DNA of 44,557 nucleotides from Chromatiales bacterium (GTDB lineage: Bacteria > Pseudomonadota > Gammaproteobacteria > Thiohalospirales > Thiohalospiraceae): contig JALSHD010000173.1 of the NCBI GenBank assembly GCA_026982395.1, forward strand, positions 1 to 44,557, given 5' to 3'. Position numbers and translations under genes: made by a program. Of the stretch, positions 33,706 through 42,268 are shown in pieces (positions within the stretch are counted from its first letter, which is position 1; the number at the start of each line of letters is the position of its first letter). Below the pieces are notes generated by a model. The model did not search any database. It saw only the letters and a program-made list of their open reading frames with translations, and was not told the origin of the DNA.

Positions 33706-34887
33706 CTACCTTGATGGAGTGCAGGACATCTCCCGCTCACACTCGTCCGTAATACCAATTTCCCGATCGGTCAGATAGCAGGCCGGGTCTTCGGCCCAGG
33801 GATCACCTGTCAGTTGCAATGCACGCACCCGAGTGTTTCCGCCGCAAATATCAAAGTAGCTACAACGGCTGCAGCGACCACCGATGTTTCGTGGCCGGGC
33901 CTTCAGGCCAGCCATAATGGGATCGGATCTGTCCATCCAGATCTCGGAAAAGGGGCGTTCCCTGACATTTCCCAAACTGTAGTGCCACCACATGGTATCC
34001 GGATGTACATTGCCCAGATTATCAATGTTGCTGATATTGACCCCGGAGCTGTTGCCACCCCACTGGATCAGTCTGGCCCGAATATGCTCTGCCTGGGCGG
34101 GAAAACGTTTCATTACCCACTGAAGCAGATAGACACCATCAGCATCATTATTGCCGGTAACAAACTCGCTGTTTTTCTCTTTTTGCACATCTGACAATGC
34201 TCGCTCAAACAGCAGATCCATCGCTTTGCGGGTGGTATTGAGAAAAGCATCTGACTCACGATTTTTATTGCCACGTCCAGCATAGTTCAAATGAGAAAAA
34301 TAGAATTTATCCACGCCCTCCTCATCCATGAGATTCAGCAGAAAAGGCAGCTCTGCCGCATTGTCTTCGGTCATGGTAAAACGCAGCCCTACCTTGATTC
34401 CCCGTTCCCGGCATAATCTCAACCCCCGCAAGGCAGAATCATAGGAACCCTTTTTGCGCCGGAATGCATCGTGGGTTTCACGCATACCATCGATACTGAT
34501 ACCGACATAATCAAACCCGACAGCATCTATCTTGTTGATATTTTCGCTGTCAATCAGGGTGCCGTTGGTGGAGAGGGCGACATAAAACCTTTTCTGTTTG
34601 GCTCGGTTGGCGATGTCAAAAATATCCGGCCGTAACAGGGGTTCACCCCCCGAGAGAATCAGTACCGGCACATGGAAATCGTGCAGATCATCCATTACCC
34701 GGCACACCTCGTTAAAACTGAGCTCACCGGGGAAATCCTTGTCTGCAGAAATTGAATAGCAGTGTTTGCAGGTAAGGTTGCAACGGCGTACCAGATTCCA
34801 GATTACCACCGGCCCCGGCGGTTGGCGCTGCGGAGACAGGGGGGCAGGTTCTACCAGTTCACGCATGAAATTTGATATACGGAACAT
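33706..34887 (-). CDS. nirJ: NirJ, radical SAM enzyme of heme d1 synthesis
   Basis: A 393-residue cytosolic enzyme that replaces the propionates of didecarboxysiroheme with keto groups. The radical SAM motif reads CNLTCKHCY (C36, C40, C43), followed by GGEPLLRPDIF. The C-terminus has the second cluster Cys pattern (CSRCSYFDICGGNTRVRAL and DPACYL). It lies six bases after nirH and nine before nirN. The start ATG at 34887 gives the family's usual length. Confidence 0.95.
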   Translation of the reverse strand: MFRISNFMRELVEPAPLSPQRQPPGPVVIWNLVRRCNLTCKHCYSISADKDFPGELSFNEVCRVMDDLHDFHVPVLILSGGEPLLRPDIFDIANRAKQKRFYVALSTNGTLIDSENINKIDAVGFDYVGISIDGMRETHDAFRRKKGSYDSALRGLRLCRERGIKVGLRFTMTEDNAAELPFLLNLMDEEGVDKFYFSHLNYAGRGNKNRESDAFLNTTRKAMDLLFERALSDVQKEKNSEFVTGNNDADGVYLLQWVMKRFPAQAEHIRARLIQWGGNSSGVNISNIDNLGNVHPDTMWWHYSLGNVRERPFSEIWMDRSDPIMAGLKARPRNIGGRCSRCSYFDICGGNTRVRALQLTGDPWAEDPACYLTDREIGITDECEREMSCTPSR

Positions 34888-34893
34888 TACTGT

Positions 34894-35391
34894 TTATCTC
34901 TCTCCCATAATGCGCAATCCGGTTTTTTTGAGTATCTGTTTGCTGAACAGAATCTCATAAGCACGACCATGTTCACCAAGTAACCCGGCGATAATCTCCA
35001 CTTTTTGTTCCACTTCCGTTCGATCACGGCCATGAACCATAGCGAACAGATTATAGGGCCATTCAGGAAGATGGCGCGGCCGATGGTACGCATGGCTGAC
35101 GAAATCGAGATCGCCAATCAGGCGTCCACACCGAGTGACCTGCTCATCCGGCACGTCCCATACCGACATGCCATTTCCACGAAATCCCAGCGTATAGTGG
35201 TTGGGTACCGCACCAATCCGGCGAATTACCCCGCTCTCCAGCATACGCTGCATACGCCGCATAATCTCCCCGGCTGTTACCCCAATCTCCTGGGCAAGAT
35301 GCTGATATGGCTCCGGCACCAACGGCAAACCCGCCTGGGTAGCGACAACAATGCGCCGATCCAGCTCATCCAGAATGTCGGTATCCGTCAT
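34894..35391 (-). CDS. nirH: NirH, siroheme decarboxylase subunit (Lrp/AsnC fold)
   Basis: A 165-residue protein with an N-terminal winged helix (ILDELDRRIVVATQAGLPLVPEPYQHLAQEIG) and an AsnC-type ligand/catalytic domain holding SHAYHRPRHLPEWPYNLFAMVHG. NirD, L, G and H together decarboxylate siroheme to 12,18-didecarboxysiroheme in heme d1 synthesis. By the HxYxRPRxLPEWPYN motif, NirH belongs with NirL in one half of the four-protein set. The gene ends six bases before nirJ and starts three bases after nirG. Confidence 0.92.
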   Translation of the reverse strand: MTDTDILDELDRRIVVATQAGLPLVPEPYQHLAQEIGVTAGEIMRRMQRMLESGVIRRIGAVPNHYTLGFRGNGMSVWDVPDEQVTRCGRLIGDLDFVSHAYHRPRHLPEWPYNLFAMVHGRDRTEVEQKVEIIAGLLGEHGRAYEILFSKQILKKTGLRIMGER

Positions 35392-35394
35392 TGA

Positions 35395-35847
35395 TCAGCC
35401 ACTCCGGATTTCAAATTTCAGCCCCACAAAAAACTCCTCCTTTTTCGGCATATTGTAGACCGGATAGCCAGTAACCTGCTCAATCCCGGCAAGCACCTGC
35501 GCTATACGTTGAGGTGTTTCGGTAGCCAGCACGAACCACATATTGAGCCGGTGATCCCGCGCGTAGTTGTGAGCCACTTCAGGGAACGCATTGACCTGTT
35601 CGGCAATCCGGTCAAAATCGGCATCCGGGATCTGCATCGCGCACAGGCTCAGGCCACCACCCATCTTTACCGCGTTAAACATCGGACCGAAGCGGGAAAG
35701 CTGATTTTTCTCCAGCATCCGCTCCAGGCGCTGCAACAGCTCGGACTCTTCAATTCCGAACTGGGCCGCCATGTTGGCATAAGGGTGATCGCAAATGGGA
35801 AAGCCGTCCTGCAAGCGGTTGATGATGGCGCGGTCGATACTGTCCAT
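35395..35847 (-). CDS. nirG: NirG, siroheme decarboxylase subunit
   Basis: A 150-residue Lrp/AsnC-fold protein with a winged-helix start (SIDRAIINRLQDGFPICDHPYANMAAQFGIEE) and the motif HNYARDHRLNMWFV in the AsnC domain. This motif places it with NirD in the other half of the decarboxylase set. It probably pairs with NirH, next to it, as NirD pairs with NirL. It begins two bases after nirL and is followed by nirH after three. Confidence 0.92.
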   Translation of the reverse strand: MDSIDRAIINRLQDGFPICDHPYANMAAQFGIEESELLQRLERMLEKNQLSRFGPMFNAVKMGGGLSLCAMQIPDADFDRIAEQVNAFPEVAHNYARDHRLNMWFVLATETPQRIAQVLAGIEQVTGYPVYNMPKKEEFFVGLKFEIRSG

Positions 35848-35849
35848 AC

Positions 35850-36326
35850 CTATCGGTAGTGTCCGCCACGCTGTTTGAAACGGCGGCCGCTGAACAGCAC
35901 CTGATGGTTGATCTCTTCCAGTTCCAGCTCGGAAACCATCTGCTCTATTGAGGCCAGCACGGCACTACGGCTCAGACCATGAATCATACAGAAAAGATTA
36001 TAGGGCCACTCCGGAAGGCGTCTGGGCCGCTGGTAACAGAGTGTGATACAGCGCCGGGAGCCAAGCAGGGCTCCCACCTCGTCCAGTCTTTCATCCGGAA
36101 CATCCCATACTACCATCGCGTTGGCGGTATAACCCAGCTCACGATGCCGTACTACTACTCCCATCCGTTTGATAATGCCCTTTTTGCGCATTTCACTGAT
36201 GCGGCAAATAACCTCGCCCTCCCCCATCCCCAACTGCCGGCCAATCTCGGCATAGGGATGGCTGACCAGAGGCAGCCCATCCTGGATGGATGCGATCAGC
36301 TGATAATCTTTTTCGGTCAGCACCAT
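35850..36326 (-). CDS. nirL: NirL, siroheme decarboxylase subunit
   Basis: A 158-residue Lrp/AsnC-fold protein (DYQLIASIQDGLPLVSHPYAEIGRQLGM at the start; CYQRPRRLPEWPYNLFCMIHG in the AsnC domain). Its first ten bases overlap the end of nirD, so translation is coupled. It resembles NirH more than NirD or NirG, consistent with duplication of a D-L pair into G-H. Confidence 0.92.
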   Translation of the reverse strand: MVLTEKDYQLIASIQDGLPLVSHPYAEIGRQLGMGEGEVICRISEMRKKGIIKRMGVVVRHRELGYTANAMVVWDVPDERLDEVGALLGSRRCITLCYQRPRRLPEWPYNLFCMIHGLSRSAVLASIEQMVSELELEEINHQVLFSGRRFKQRGGHYR

Positions 36327-36838
36327 AGCGGAAAACCAAGATCAATATGGAAAGACCTGACCAACGGCAGACTCATCACCGGCAGGCCGGAATAGTTCTC
36401 TATTTCAGCCAGCACCTGCTCCAGTCGTTCCTGATCCGGGGTTGTTATTACAAACCAGAGATTAAGCTGGTGGTCGCGTTCATAGTTGTGATTAACCTCA
36501 TCATAGGCACTGATGTAAGCAGCGATGCTTTCCAGGTGCTCGGCCGGGACAGCCATCGCCGCCAAGGTGCTGGTACCGATCCGCCGCGGCTTGAATACAG
36601 GACCAACCCGGCTGATAAACCCCCTCTCCTGCAGGGACTCCAGGAGATACAGCACCTGCTCTTCACTAGTATCCAGACGCTGCGCTATCTCTGCAAAGGG
36701 GGTGGGCGACAAGGGAAAATCATGTTGAAACTCATTCAGCAGACGTCTCTCCAGTAGCGTCAGGGGTATTCCTGCATCTTGTCCTGGGAATTCGACAGGT
36801 GGATGCAGCAGTTCAGCAATGTGAGATTCAACAGCCAT
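36317..36838 (-). CDS. nirD: NirD, siroheme decarboxylase subunit
   Basis: A 173-residue Lrp/AsnC-fold protein; the start ATG at 36838 lies one base after the nirF stop (TGACATG), and a frame opening upstream inside nirF is not supported. It has the winged-helix region LTLLERRLLNEFQHDFPLSPTPFAEIAQRLDT and NHNYERDHQLNLWFVI. It is the first of the four decarboxylase genes and overlaps nirL by ten bases. Confidence 0.92.
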   Translation of the reverse strand: MAVESHIAELLHPPVEFPGQDAGIPLTLLERRLLNEFQHDFPLSPTPFAEIAQRLDTSEEQVLYLLESLQERGFISRVGPVFKPRRIGTSTLAAMAVPAEHLESIAAYISAYDEVNHNYERDHQLNLWFVITTPDQERLEQVLAEIENYSGLPVMSLPLVRSFHIDLGFPLWC

Positions 36839-36839
36839 G

Positions 36840-38021
36840 TCACAACCCCGTTTTATGTGCGCGGGCAGTGAAAAAGATCCCGCTGGGTTTATCTGCCGGA
36901 AGCGAATCAATTAGCTCCAGGGAGTGGGTATCATAGATCTTGACCCGGTCCTGATCGCGCACTGAAATCCACACCTCCTCACCGCGGGGCGTAAACTCCA
37001 TATGCAAGGCACCTTTGCCGGGTTTAAAGGTTTTGATGATTTTCAGGGTTTCGGTATTGATGACCTGAATGGTGTCATTGTTCGGGAAGGCGAAATTCAC
37101 CCAGATCTGACGGCCATCCGGTCGGGCCATTACAAATATCGGCTGGCCATGCACCTGTATCCGCCCTGCCTCTCTCCAGTCACGGCTGTTGACCACCAAC
37201 ACCTCATGGTGGCCCACGGCGGGCAAAAATGCCCGTTCACCCGCAAAAGCCCACCCCTCCAGGTGCGGCATTTTATAGACCGGCAGCTTTTGCTCCCCTT
37301 TTCCATAATGATCCAGAATGCGTCGTGCTCCTTGCTTTGGATGCCAGAGATCGAGCAGTACAAGCCCATCTTCACCAAACAGCCCGGCGATATAATAACG
37401 GCCATCCGGTGATATCAGGGCATCATAAGGTTGCCGGCCAATATTCCTGAAGCGCTGGATCGCTGGAGAACGAGGATTACTCAGATCCGCAACCCATATC
37501 TCACCGCTGTCGAACAGACTGAACACAAAACGCTGGCCCGGCGCATCAACCAGCCCAACCGTCTTGGAACCCTTTCCTTTGCTGATACGGGTGGCCGGAA
37601 TGTCTGCAACCAATTCGAGATCATCAGCTGAAAAAACCTTTACTCCCCCCGGTTCATAATTGGATACAGCAATCAGCCTGCCATTCTGCGAAATTGCCCC
37701 GCCGATACTGTTGCCCCCTTGTACCACGCGCTTTACCAGTATGCCGCAGAGCAAATCAATCTTGGAAAGCCCCCCATCACGGCCAAAGATATAGGCGTAC
37801 CGGGCATCCCTCGAATAGACAGCAGAGGCATGAGACAGATCACCCAGCCCCTTGACCTGAAACAGCGATGTATGTTTTGTGGTGTCCACCACAACGAGAC
37901 TGCCTGCTCCTCGTTCAATAACAACACCCAAGTCACCCGTACCACGAACCAGACACTCACCCGCATGTGTCATGTTGACCAAAAGAAGAAGAAAAAGAGG
38001 AAAAAAAACTCGGTGTTTCAA
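36840..38021 (-). CDS. nirF: NirF, heme d1 synthesis propeller protein
   Basis: A 393-residue periplasmic protein related to the d1 domain of nitrite reductase, needed for a late step of heme d1 synthesis. The start is a TTG (38021-38019) sharing four bases (TTGA) with the nirC stop; GGGGG lies upstream and it opens a signal peptide (KHRVFFPLFLLLLVNMTHAGE). The longer open frame upstream overlaps nirC and is unlikely. The propeller has repeated blades such as DARYAYIFGRDGGLSKIDL, GGAISQNGRLIAVSNYEPGGV and ISPDGRYYIAGLFGEDGLVLLD, and a conserved KMPHLEGWAF near residue 280. It has no heme c motif. nirD follows after one base. Confidence 0.93.
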   Translation of the reverse strand: MKHRVFFPLFLLLLVNMTHAGECLVRGTGDLGVVIERGAGSLVVVDTTKHTSLFQVKGLGDLSHASAVYSRDARYAYIFGRDGGLSKIDLLCGILVKRVVQGGNSIGGAISQNGRLIAVSNYEPGGVKVFSADDLELVADIPATRISKGKGSKTVGLVDAPGQRFVFSLFDSGEIWVADLSNPRSPAIQRFRNIGRQPYDALISPDGRYYIAGLFGEDGLVLLDLWHPKQGARRILDHYGKGEQKLPVYKMPHLEGWAFAGERAFLPAVGHHEVLVVNSRDWREAGRIQVHGQPIFVMARPDGRQIWVNFAFPNNDTIQVINTETLKIIKTFKPGKGALHMEFTPRGEEVWISVRDQDRVKIYDTHSLELIDSLPADKPSGIFFTARAHKTGL

Positions 38022-38347
38022 GGGCGAACCCCCGCTTTCAGACGCGCAGCCAGCCAATTGGCATCCTGCTCGGACAGGAAAGGCTGCCAAGGGGGCATTG
38101 GAGTACCCGGTCTACCATGAAGAATGGTAAATGCTACCTGCTCAACAGAGTAAAACTGGAGCTGTACAGGCTTGAGAGCCGGGCCGAGCCCTCCCTCCAG
38201 ACGCATCCCGTGACACGATCCACAATCATGTTTAAGCAGGTAATTCAGCTCTTTCTGGCGTTGAAGATCGGGGGCTGCGGTAACTTCCAGGCAGATCAGA
38301 GACAACGCTATCACCGTTATCCGTCTGAATATTTTGGACCCAGGCAT
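38018..38347 (-). CDS. nirC: NirC, small periplasmic c-type cytochrome
   Basis: A 109-residue mono-heme cytochrome c with a signal peptide (residues 1-25) and the heme motif CGSCH (C42, C45, H46), with M84 (GTPMPPW) as likely sixth ligand. The ATG at 38347 is preceded by GGAGAG; an upstream start nine codons earlier is possible. NirC is thought to donate or accept electrons for NirS or NirN. It is the first gene of the nir operon, directly behind an FNR box. In pseudomonads nirS and nirM precede it; neither is present here. Confidence 0.9.
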   Translation of the reverse strand: MPGSKIFRRITVIALSLICLEVTAAPDLQRQKELNYLLKHDCGSCHGMRLEGGLGPALKPVQLQFYSVEQVAFTILHGRPGTPMPPWQPFLSEQDANWLAARLKAGVRP

Positions 38348-38411
38348 CTGCTTTACTCTCCAGGCGAAAATCAAATCAACACCAAAACATGGCGTTACCG
38401 TCTTGTTTTGA

Positions 38412-38454
38412 AATGTACCAATTCACCTGTTATGGGTTCCTTGATATCGATCAA
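38412..38454 (-). promoter_or_regulatory. FNR/DNR box and promoter of the nir operon
   Basis: TTGAT-ATCG-ATCAA (38441-38454) is a perfect FNR/DNR site with extra symmetric bases (CC before, GG after). On the minus strand TACATT (38417-38412) is a good -10 at the class II distance; transcription would start near 38405, about 58 bases before nirC. The rest of the 299-base gap toward the glycosyltransferase holds no other gene or terminator that I can see. Confidence 0.88.
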
Positions 38455-38646
38455 GGTGACCAGGAGAGAACCAAATAAAATATGTTTTTTACATATAAGT
38501 TATTCGTTTTTCTCCTCTGCGCCCCTCAATATTATACGGGCGACCGTGGCGCAACCGGTCAGGGGGAGCCATTGCTTCCGGCAAACGACGAACCAAAACG
38601 TGATATAGCTAATCATGCAGCATTACTCTGCCTTGAGGTTCAGGCT

Positions 38647-39405
38647 TTAGAGGTGCCCTAAAGAGCCTAACCGCAGACACCACTGTTTCAGTGTTGTAAA
38701 CACGATGCCCTGTTGCTCCAGTTTCCGGCTCGAGGTAATAAGCGGTCGGTGCGGAAATACAGGACGCCCTCTCTGCCTGAGGCATTTGTTCATGGCGATA
38801 TCTTCCTGCAGCGGGATGTCGGGGTAGCCGCCAACCTGTTCAAACAACGCCCGCCGCATGAACAGCCCCTGTTTTCCTGTCGCGATCCCGGTAAGCCGGG
38901 AACGCCAGCTCATGGCTCGCTCCACTAATCGTAACAGCCGTTGATGTCCGGAGAGACGCACTTCAAAGCAGCCCCACTCCCTGTTTTCCAGGGCGGAAAA
39001 TATCAGTTGGGCGGCGTGATCCGGCAGCAGGCTGTCGGCATGCAGGAACAGCAGTGTCTCGCCCCACGCATGTTGTGCGCCAAGATTCATCTGCCGGGCA
39101 CGTCCCGGAGGGCCCTCGATAATCTGGTCCACCAGCTCGCGTGCGAGTTCTACGGTATCGTCGTTGCTGCCGCCATCCACCAAAATCACCTCATGCCCTT
39201 CAGCTCGCAACGGTTGAAGTGTCAGCAGGGTGGGAACAATCCGGGCCGATTCATTCAGCGCCGGGATGATAACAGAGAGCTGTTGCTCCGGATCAAGGTA
39301 GACAGAGGTGGATAGTAACTGTTCGGAACCGGTCTCTTGAGTTGAGCGACGCGGCAGAACACGTAGCTTGAGCACGCTGCGGGTTTTGTATCTTCGCAGT
39401 CTCAC
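38647..39405 (-). CDS. Family 2 glycosyltransferase (TIGR04283 type)
   Basis: A 252-residue GT-A fold transferase. LSVIIPALNESARIVPTLLTLQPL opens the nucleotide-binding part, VILVDGGSNDDTVELARELVDQ holds the first acidic residues, FLHADSLLP is the DxD-like site, and the middle has GCFEVRLSGHQRLLRLVERAMSWRSRLTGIATGKQGLFMRRALFEQVGGYPDIPLQEDI-type sequence, the usual pattern of the TIGR04283 group. That group is associated with arsenosugar synthesis in some genomes, but no arsenic gene is nearby. The last few residues expected after LKQWCLRLG appear lost: the usual YFLGV-like tail is replaced by SLGHL and a stop. The start is uncertain (GTG at 39405; conserved sequence begins near residue 43). 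It follows malQ by 15 bases. Confidence 0.82.
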   Translation of the reverse strand: MRLRRYKTRSVLKLRVLPRRSTQETGSEQLLSTSVYLDPEQQLSVIIPALNESARIVPTLLTLQPLRAEGHEVILVDGGSNDDTVELARELVDQIIEGPPGRARQMNLGAQHAWGETLLFLHADSLLPDHAAQLIFSALENREWGCFEVRLSGHQRLLRLVERAMSWRSRLTGIATGKQGLFMRRALFEQVGGYPDIPLQEDIAMNKCLRQRGRPVFPHRPLITSSRKLEQQGIVFTTLKQWCLRLGSLGHL

Positions 39406-39420
39406 CGGTTTGTACCTGAT

Positions 39421-40887
39421 TTAGCTCCGGTCATAAAGATGAACCAGACCGGACAGATGAGAAGAGAGATCCGGACGCACCTGTTCCCACTCAAACCGCC
39501 ACTGCCAGTTTCCCTCCACGGTGCCCGGCGTATTCATGCGGTGTTCCCCATTCAGCTCCAGCACATCCTGCATTGGCAGCATGGCAAGACAGGCTACCGA
39601 AGCCAGGGCAGCACGAATCAGCGGCCATGGCATCTCTTCCCCGGGGTGTCCCAGGTAGGCGGAGATGTGGCCTTTTTCCGCCTCCGACAGTGATGCATAC
39701 CAACCCAATGTGGTGTCGTTGTCGTGGGTGCCGGTATAGACCACCGATTTTTTTTCATGATTGTGCGGCAGATAGGGATTGCTCGCATCCCCCCCAAAGG
39801 CGAACTGCAGGATTTTCATACCAGGCAAGTCAAACCGGTTGCGTAGTGCATCTACCTCTGGCGTGATTACTCCCAGGTCTTCTGCAACCAGTGGCAATGC
39901 GTGAAATGCGTCATACAGCGCGCTCAACAACGCCTCCCCCGGTGCCTTGACCCAGTGCCCTTCCATGGCGGTTTCGGCACTGCCGGGAATCTCCCAACAC
40001 GCCTCAAAACCACGGAAATGATCAATACGCACAAAGTCAAACAACTCAAGCTGGGTGCGCATCCGCGCTATCCACCAGGCAAACCCGTCCTCCTGCATCT
40101 GCTCCCAGCGATACAGGGGATTCCCCCAAAGCTGGCCGGTAGCGGAAAAATAGTCAGGCGGGACGCCGGCAACTGTTTGTGCATTACCATGTGCATCAAC
40201 GGTGAAATATTCGCGATGGGCCCAGACCTCGGCGCTGTCATGGGCAACAAAAATGGGCATGTCACCAAACAGCCGTACGCTGTGCTGCCGGGCGTAATCC
40301 CTCAGTTCGTGCCACTGCCGAAAAAAAATATATTGCTGAAAGTTGATCGAATCGATCACATCTTTCAAACGGATACGGGCCTGTTCCAGCGCCTTTGGCT
40401 GGCGATCGCGCAATGCTTCCGGCCACTGCGGCCATGCCTGTTCGCCGAACTCCCGGCGCAACGCCATATACAGGGAAAAATCATCCAGCCAATCCGCATT
40501 GCGGGAGGCAAAAGCGCGCAGCTCCTGCTTCTCCTGTTCTGTGGCACGTTGTTGAAACCCTTCCCACGCCCGCTGCAAACAAGCCATCCGATAGTCACTA
40601 AAGGAGTCATGCAAATTTTTTTCCGGCAGTTCGAGCCACCCTCTGTCCTGCAGCCACTGCAGGCTGATCAGAATGGGGTTGCCCGCATGTACCGAAAGAC
40701 ACTGGTAGGGAGAACCATCATCATGGGTTGGTCCCAGCGGCAAAACCTGCCACACGAAAACCCCGCTCGCAGACAGAAATTCGATAAACCGGTATGCTTC
40801 TGGCCCTAAATCACCATTCCCGATCCCGCCAGGCAACGAAGTGATATGCAGCAGAATTCCGGCGCGTCGATTATCCGAAAAAATCAT
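39421..40887 (-). CDS. malQ: 4-alpha-glucanotransferase (amylomaltase)
   Basis: A 488-residue GH77 enzyme that moves alpha-1,4-glucan segments between maltodextrins. Family motifs: GILLHITSLPGGIGNGDLGPEAYRFIEFL at the start, VWQVLPLGPTHDDGSPYQ, the catalytic region FVRIDHFRGFEACWEIP (nucleophile Asp), VAEDLGVIT (acid/base Glu) and YTGTHDNDTTLGWY (stabiliser Asp). It is the bacterial-length form without extra N-terminal domains. It starts six bases after the glgC stop and ends 15 before the glycosyltransferase, so glgC-malQ-glycosyltransferase is one operon, likely for glycogen turnover. Confidence 0.96.
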   Translation of the reverse strand: MIFSDNRRAGILLHITSLPGGIGNGDLGPEAYRFIEFLSASGVFVWQVLPLGPTHDDGSPYQCLSVHAGNPILISLQWLQDRGWLELPEKNLHDSFSDYRMACLQRAWEGFQQRATEQEKQELRAFASRNADWLDDFSLYMALRREFGEQAWPQWPEALRDRQPKALEQARIRLKDVIDSINFQQYIFFRQWHELRDYARQHSVRLFGDMPIFVAHDSAEVWAHREYFTVDAHGNAQTVAGVPPDYFSATGQLWGNPLYRWEQMQEDGFAWWIARMRTQLELFDFVRIDHFRGFEACWEIPGSAETAMEGHWVKAPGEALLSALYDAFHALPLVAEDLGVITPEVDALRNRFDLPGMKILQFAFGGDASNPYLPHNHEKKSVVYTGTHDNDTTLGWYASLSEAEKGHISAYLGHPGEEMPWPLIRAALASVACLAMLPMQDVLELNGEHRMNTPGTVEGNWQWRFEWEQVRPDLSSHLSGLVHLYDRS

Positions 40888-40893
40888 GTAGCA

Positions 40894-42165
40894 CTACCGG
40901 ACATGGTGTACTTGCTGACCAAGCATTTCGGGGATAACCAATACAACCCCCTCTTCACTGACATAAAACCGTTTCTCGTCCTCTTCGCGGTTTTCACCTA
41001 TCACCATACCCGCCGGAATTTCGCATTTTTTATCGATAACCGCCTTGCGAATACGGCAGTTTTCTCCAATATTGACATCGGGAAGAATAACCGAATCCTC
41101 GATATTGGACCATGACTCCACCACCACATTGGAAAACAGCAGTGAGCGGCGCACGGTCGCTCCGGAGATAATACAACCGCCGGAGGTGATGGAGTCCACC
41201 GCCATACCCCGTCGGTCATCATCATCAAATACAAATTTTGCCGGGGGAACCTGGCGCTGGTAAGTCCATATCGGCCAGTCCTGATCATAGAGATTCAGTT
41301 CCGGCGTGACGCTGATCAACTCCAGGTTGGCCTTCCAGTAACTGTCCACTGTTCCCACATCACGCCAATAGCTCTGCCCGCCGGTGGATGAATCGGCAAA
41401 TGGATAGGCAAATACACGATATTTATTGAGCAGACCGGGAATAATGTCTTTCCCGAAGTCACGGCTGGAGCCGGGCGTATCCGCATCTTTTATCAACTGT
41501 TCAAAAAGAAATTCCGTATTGAATATATAGATCCCCATGGAGACCAGTGACACATCCTCCGAGCCCGGTTTCGGCGTGGGGTTGTCCGGCTTCTCCTCAA
41601 AACTGACAATCTGACTGTCATCATCAATTCCCATCACACCAAATGCACTTGCCTCCGCCAGCGGCACCTCGATACAACCGACCGTGATGTCTGCCTCTCT
41701 CTCCACATGAAGGGCAAGCATGGGGCCGTAGTCCATTTTATAGATATGATCTCCGGCAAGGATAAGAACATAGTCCGGATTGTGACGGCGAATGATATCC
41801 AGATTCTGGTAAACCGCATCTGCAGTACCAGCATACCATGCAGCTTCAATCCGCTGCTGCGCCGGCAACAACTCAACAAATTCACCAAAATCACCCCGCA
41901 ATGAACCCCAACCCTGGCGGATGTGACGGATCAGGGAGTGCGCTTTATATTGAGTCAAAACACCAATGCGCCGTATCCCGGAGTTAATGCAGTTCGAGAG
42001 CGGAAAATCGATAATACGAAACTTGCCGGCAAACGGCACCGCCGGTTTTGCCCGCCACATGGTCAGCTGTTTAAGTCGTGAACCCCGCCCTCCGGCCAAA
42101 ATAAGTGCAAGCGTGTTGCTGGTAAGACGGCTGACAAATCGTGACTGGCGGTTGAATTGCATCAC
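40894..42165 (-). CDS. glgC: Glucose-1-phosphate adenylyltransferase
   Basis: A 423-residue enzyme making ADP-glucose, the committed step of bacterial glycogen synthesis. [60 protein letters not shown]-type sequence opens the protein, with the nucleotide motif [28 protein letters not shown] holds the metal-binding Asp; [12 protein letters not shown] and [10 protein letters not shown] follow, and the C-terminal left-handed beta helix with [14 protein letters not shown] is present. It has a strong AAGGAG site. It is divergent from glgB across a 103-base spacer and is followed by malQ after six bases. glgA and glgP are not in the window. Confidence 0.96.
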   Translation of the reverse strand: MMQFNRQSRFVSRLTSNTLALILAGGRGSRLKQLTMWRAKPAVPFAGKFRIIDFPLSNCINSGIRRIGVLTQYKAHSLIRHIRQGWGSLRGDFGEFVELLPAQQRIEAAWYAGTADAVYQNLDIIRRHNPDYVLILAGDHIYKMDYGPMLALHVEREADITVGCIEVPLAEASAFGVMGIDDDSQIVSFEEKPDNPTPKPGSEDVSLVSMGIYIFNTEFLFEQLIKDADTPGSSRDFGKDIIPGLLNKYRVFAYPFADSSTGGQSYWRDVGTVDSYWKANLELISVTPELNLYDQDWPIWTYQRQVPPAKFVFDDDDRRGMAVDSITSGGCIISGATVRRSLLFSNVVVESWSNIEDSVILPDVNIGENCRIRKAVIDKKCEIPAGMVIGENREEDEKRFYVSEEGVVLVIPEMLGQQVHHVR

Positions 42166-42268
42166 GCAATCTCCTTGTTATTGCAAGAACAGGTAACTTT
42201 CATTCCTTGATACAGCATCGGCCAAATCCATGTTAACCTTAGCGCCATTGAAACAGAGGATTTCTATT

